DNA of 64,000 nucleotides from the NCBI RefSeq assembly GCF_004217555.1, contig NZ_SHKW01000001.1, positions 4,402,001 to 4,466,000 of the forward strand. The letters run 5' to 3'. The translations under genes and the position numbers were made by a program. This document shows, piece after piece, positions 63,171-64,000 of the stretch. Every line of letters begins with the position of its first letter. The stretch's first letter is position 1. The stretch is from Edaphobacter modestus. GTDB taxonomy: Bacteria; Acidobacteriota; Terriglobia; Terriglobales; Acidobacteriaceae. The notes beneath the pieces were generated by a model. That model saw only the letters and a program-made list of their open reading frames with translations. It made no database searches and was not told the DNA's origin.

Positions 63171-63289
63171 TTTGCCCGGACTCATATCTCCTTCCGTGCT
63201 GCGAGCGGGAATAAAGGCAGTTCGTTCGCTTGGGACATCGGGACATTTTGACTTGACTCCTTGCCCGAGCGGAGCGTCACTGTATCTGT

Positions 63290-63721
63290 ATGTTCACTGA
63301 GTCGCCAGATCAGTTACTCGAAAAATTGCCCTCACTTGGTAAGGCTCAGTTGAAAGAGCTATGGCAAAAGAGCTTCAGTCGCCCACCATCGCCACGTCTT
63401 CGCCGCGAACTAATGTTGCCGATCCTGGCGTTCCGGCTTCAGGAGATTTCGCATGGCGGTCTAAAGGAAGAAGCCCAGACGAGCCTCAAACAAGCCATCA
63501 GTTCGCTTCCGCTTAAGGGACACGCCGCCCCACGAAAGCTAAGAGCAGGCACCCGCATCGTGCGGGAGTGGAAAGGTAAGGTCCACGAAGTCATGATCAC
63601 GGATGAGGGATTCGAGTATGAGGGCCAGGCATTCAAGAGCCTGTCTCCGATAGCTTGTCGAATCACTGGAACGCATTGGTCTGGGCCCGCCTTCTTTGGA
63701 ACCAAAGGGAAGAAGTCTTGA
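63290..63721 (+). CDS. DUF2924 domain protein
   Basis: A 143-aa protein with the DUF2924 pattern: LPSLGKAQLKELWQKSFSRP, SPRLRRELMLPILAFRLQE and TRIVREWKGKVHEVMITDEG, then a basic end. These proteins are almost always encoded just before a large serine recombinase in phage-like or integrative elements; that is so here (stop overlaps the next ATG by one base). It probably assists or regulates the recombinase; the function is unproven. Confidence 0.85.
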   Translation: MFTESPDQLLEKLPSLGKAQLKELWQKSFSRPPSPRLRRELMLPILAFRLQEISHGGLKEEAQTSLKQAISSLPLKGHAAPRKLRAGTRIVREWKGKVHEVMITDEGFEYEGQAFKSLSPIACRITGTHWSGPAFFGTKGKKS

Positions 63722-64000
63722 TGAAGGCTAGTCGCTGCGCCATCTATACTCGGAAGTCCTCCGAAGAGGGTCTCGATCAGTCTTTCAATTCACTGCACGC
63801 TCAGAGGGAGGCGTGCGAAGCCTACATCTTGAGCCAAAAACACGAAGGCTGGCATGCTCTGTCTGCCAAGTACGATGACGGCGGATTCTCGGGCGGGAAC
63901 ATGGAGCGACCCGGGCTCAAGAAGCTACTGGAAGATATAGCAACAGGCAAAATCGATACCGTTGTGGTCTATAAAGTAGATCGCCTGACCCGCTCCCTAG
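63721..64000 (+). CDS. Large serine recombinase, N-terminal part (cut by window edge)
   Basis: The frame from 63721 (TGATG overlap with the DUF2924 gene) is open to the edge. It reads SRCAIYTRKSSEEGLDQSFN, with the catalytic Ser13 in the TRKSS motif, then SLHAQREACEAYILSQ, DDGGFSGGNMERPGLKKLL and KIDTVVVYKVDRLTRSL, the resolvase catalytic domain. The recombinase and zinc-ribbon domains lie outside. It marks an integrative element extending to the right. Confidence 0.92.
   Translation, partial: MKASRCAIYTRKSSEEGLDQSFNSLHAQREACEAYILSQKHEGWHALSAKYDDGGFSGGNMERPGLKKLLEDIATGKIDTVVVYKVDRLTRSL

Overview
The window looks like a chromosomal segment of a soil Acidobacteriota (Terriglobia, Granulicella/Edaphobacter/Terriglobus-like). 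This is inferred from the gene families, not from a marker gene. The signs are several very large Oar/SusC-type TonB-dependent receptors (TBDRs) with N-terminal carboxypeptidase-regulatory-like domains, a CadC-like winged-helix/TolB-propeller regulator, paired ferritin-like Tat proteins, secreted PQQ and FG-GAP proteins, and moderate-to-high G+C. No rRNA, tRNA or CRISPR array was seen.

Layout. 1-5.6 kb: an OmpR-type two-component system (kinase cut by the window edge), divergent from a TBDR and a secreted histidine acid phosphatase/phytase, with an 11-bp tandem repeat in the shared promoter; probably an organic-phosphate scavenging locus. 6.2-10.3 kb: integrase remnant, then a leftward group of two ferritin-like Tat proteins, an ECF sigma factor and its RskA-type anti-sigma. 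10.3-15.4 kb: leftward metal-uptake locus (two paralogous small Cys/His/Met-rich secreted proteins, TBDR, PepSY membrane protein). 15.5-17.4 kb: DinB protein and decayed fragments. 17.7-26.5 kb: secreted metallophosphoesterase, CadC/TolB-like regulator, Oar-type TBDR and a secreted PHP (CehA/McbA-like) metallohydrolase. 26.7-32.4 kb: clean aceB-glcDEF operon converting glycolate to glyoxylate and then malate. 32.4-41.7 kb: decayed region (frameshifted pdxA-like gene with sugar-acid kinase remnant, truncated TBDR, TBDR with several frameshifts) that still holds one intact secreted PHP-like protein. 42.6-53.7 kb: five leftward genes (DUF1080/FG-GAP protein, carboxylesterase B, alpha/beta hydrolase, 1253-aa TBDR, PQQ dehydrogenase with built-in cytochrome c) that look like one uptake-and-degradation locus for an ester-bearing substrate. 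53.9-57 kb: a gene graveyard with pieces of at least eight unrelated genes on both strands. 57.1-59 kb: intact GH13 alpha-amylase-family enzyme.

59.7-62.6 kb holds the most interesting system. A protein matching my recollection of the PatG C-terminal domain is followed by two small Cys-rich proteins sharing an N-terminal PGFxAExSLY motif, a PatA/PatG-like subtilase, and a further small Cys-containing reading frame. A short degenerate copy of the end of the PatG-like gene sits between the two small genes, which suggests that a gene-tail-plus-peptide unit was duplicated. The set looks like a minimal cyanobactin-like peptide maturation cassette without recognisable modifying enzymes. The window ends in a mobile-element edge (repeat-rich DNA, a DUF2924 protein and the start of a large serine recombinase).

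Recurring themes are uptake of polymers and phosphorylated compounds by TBDRs paired with secreted hydrolases, and heavy gene decay between intact blocks. All functional statements rest on motif reading and recalled family features; no database search was possible.
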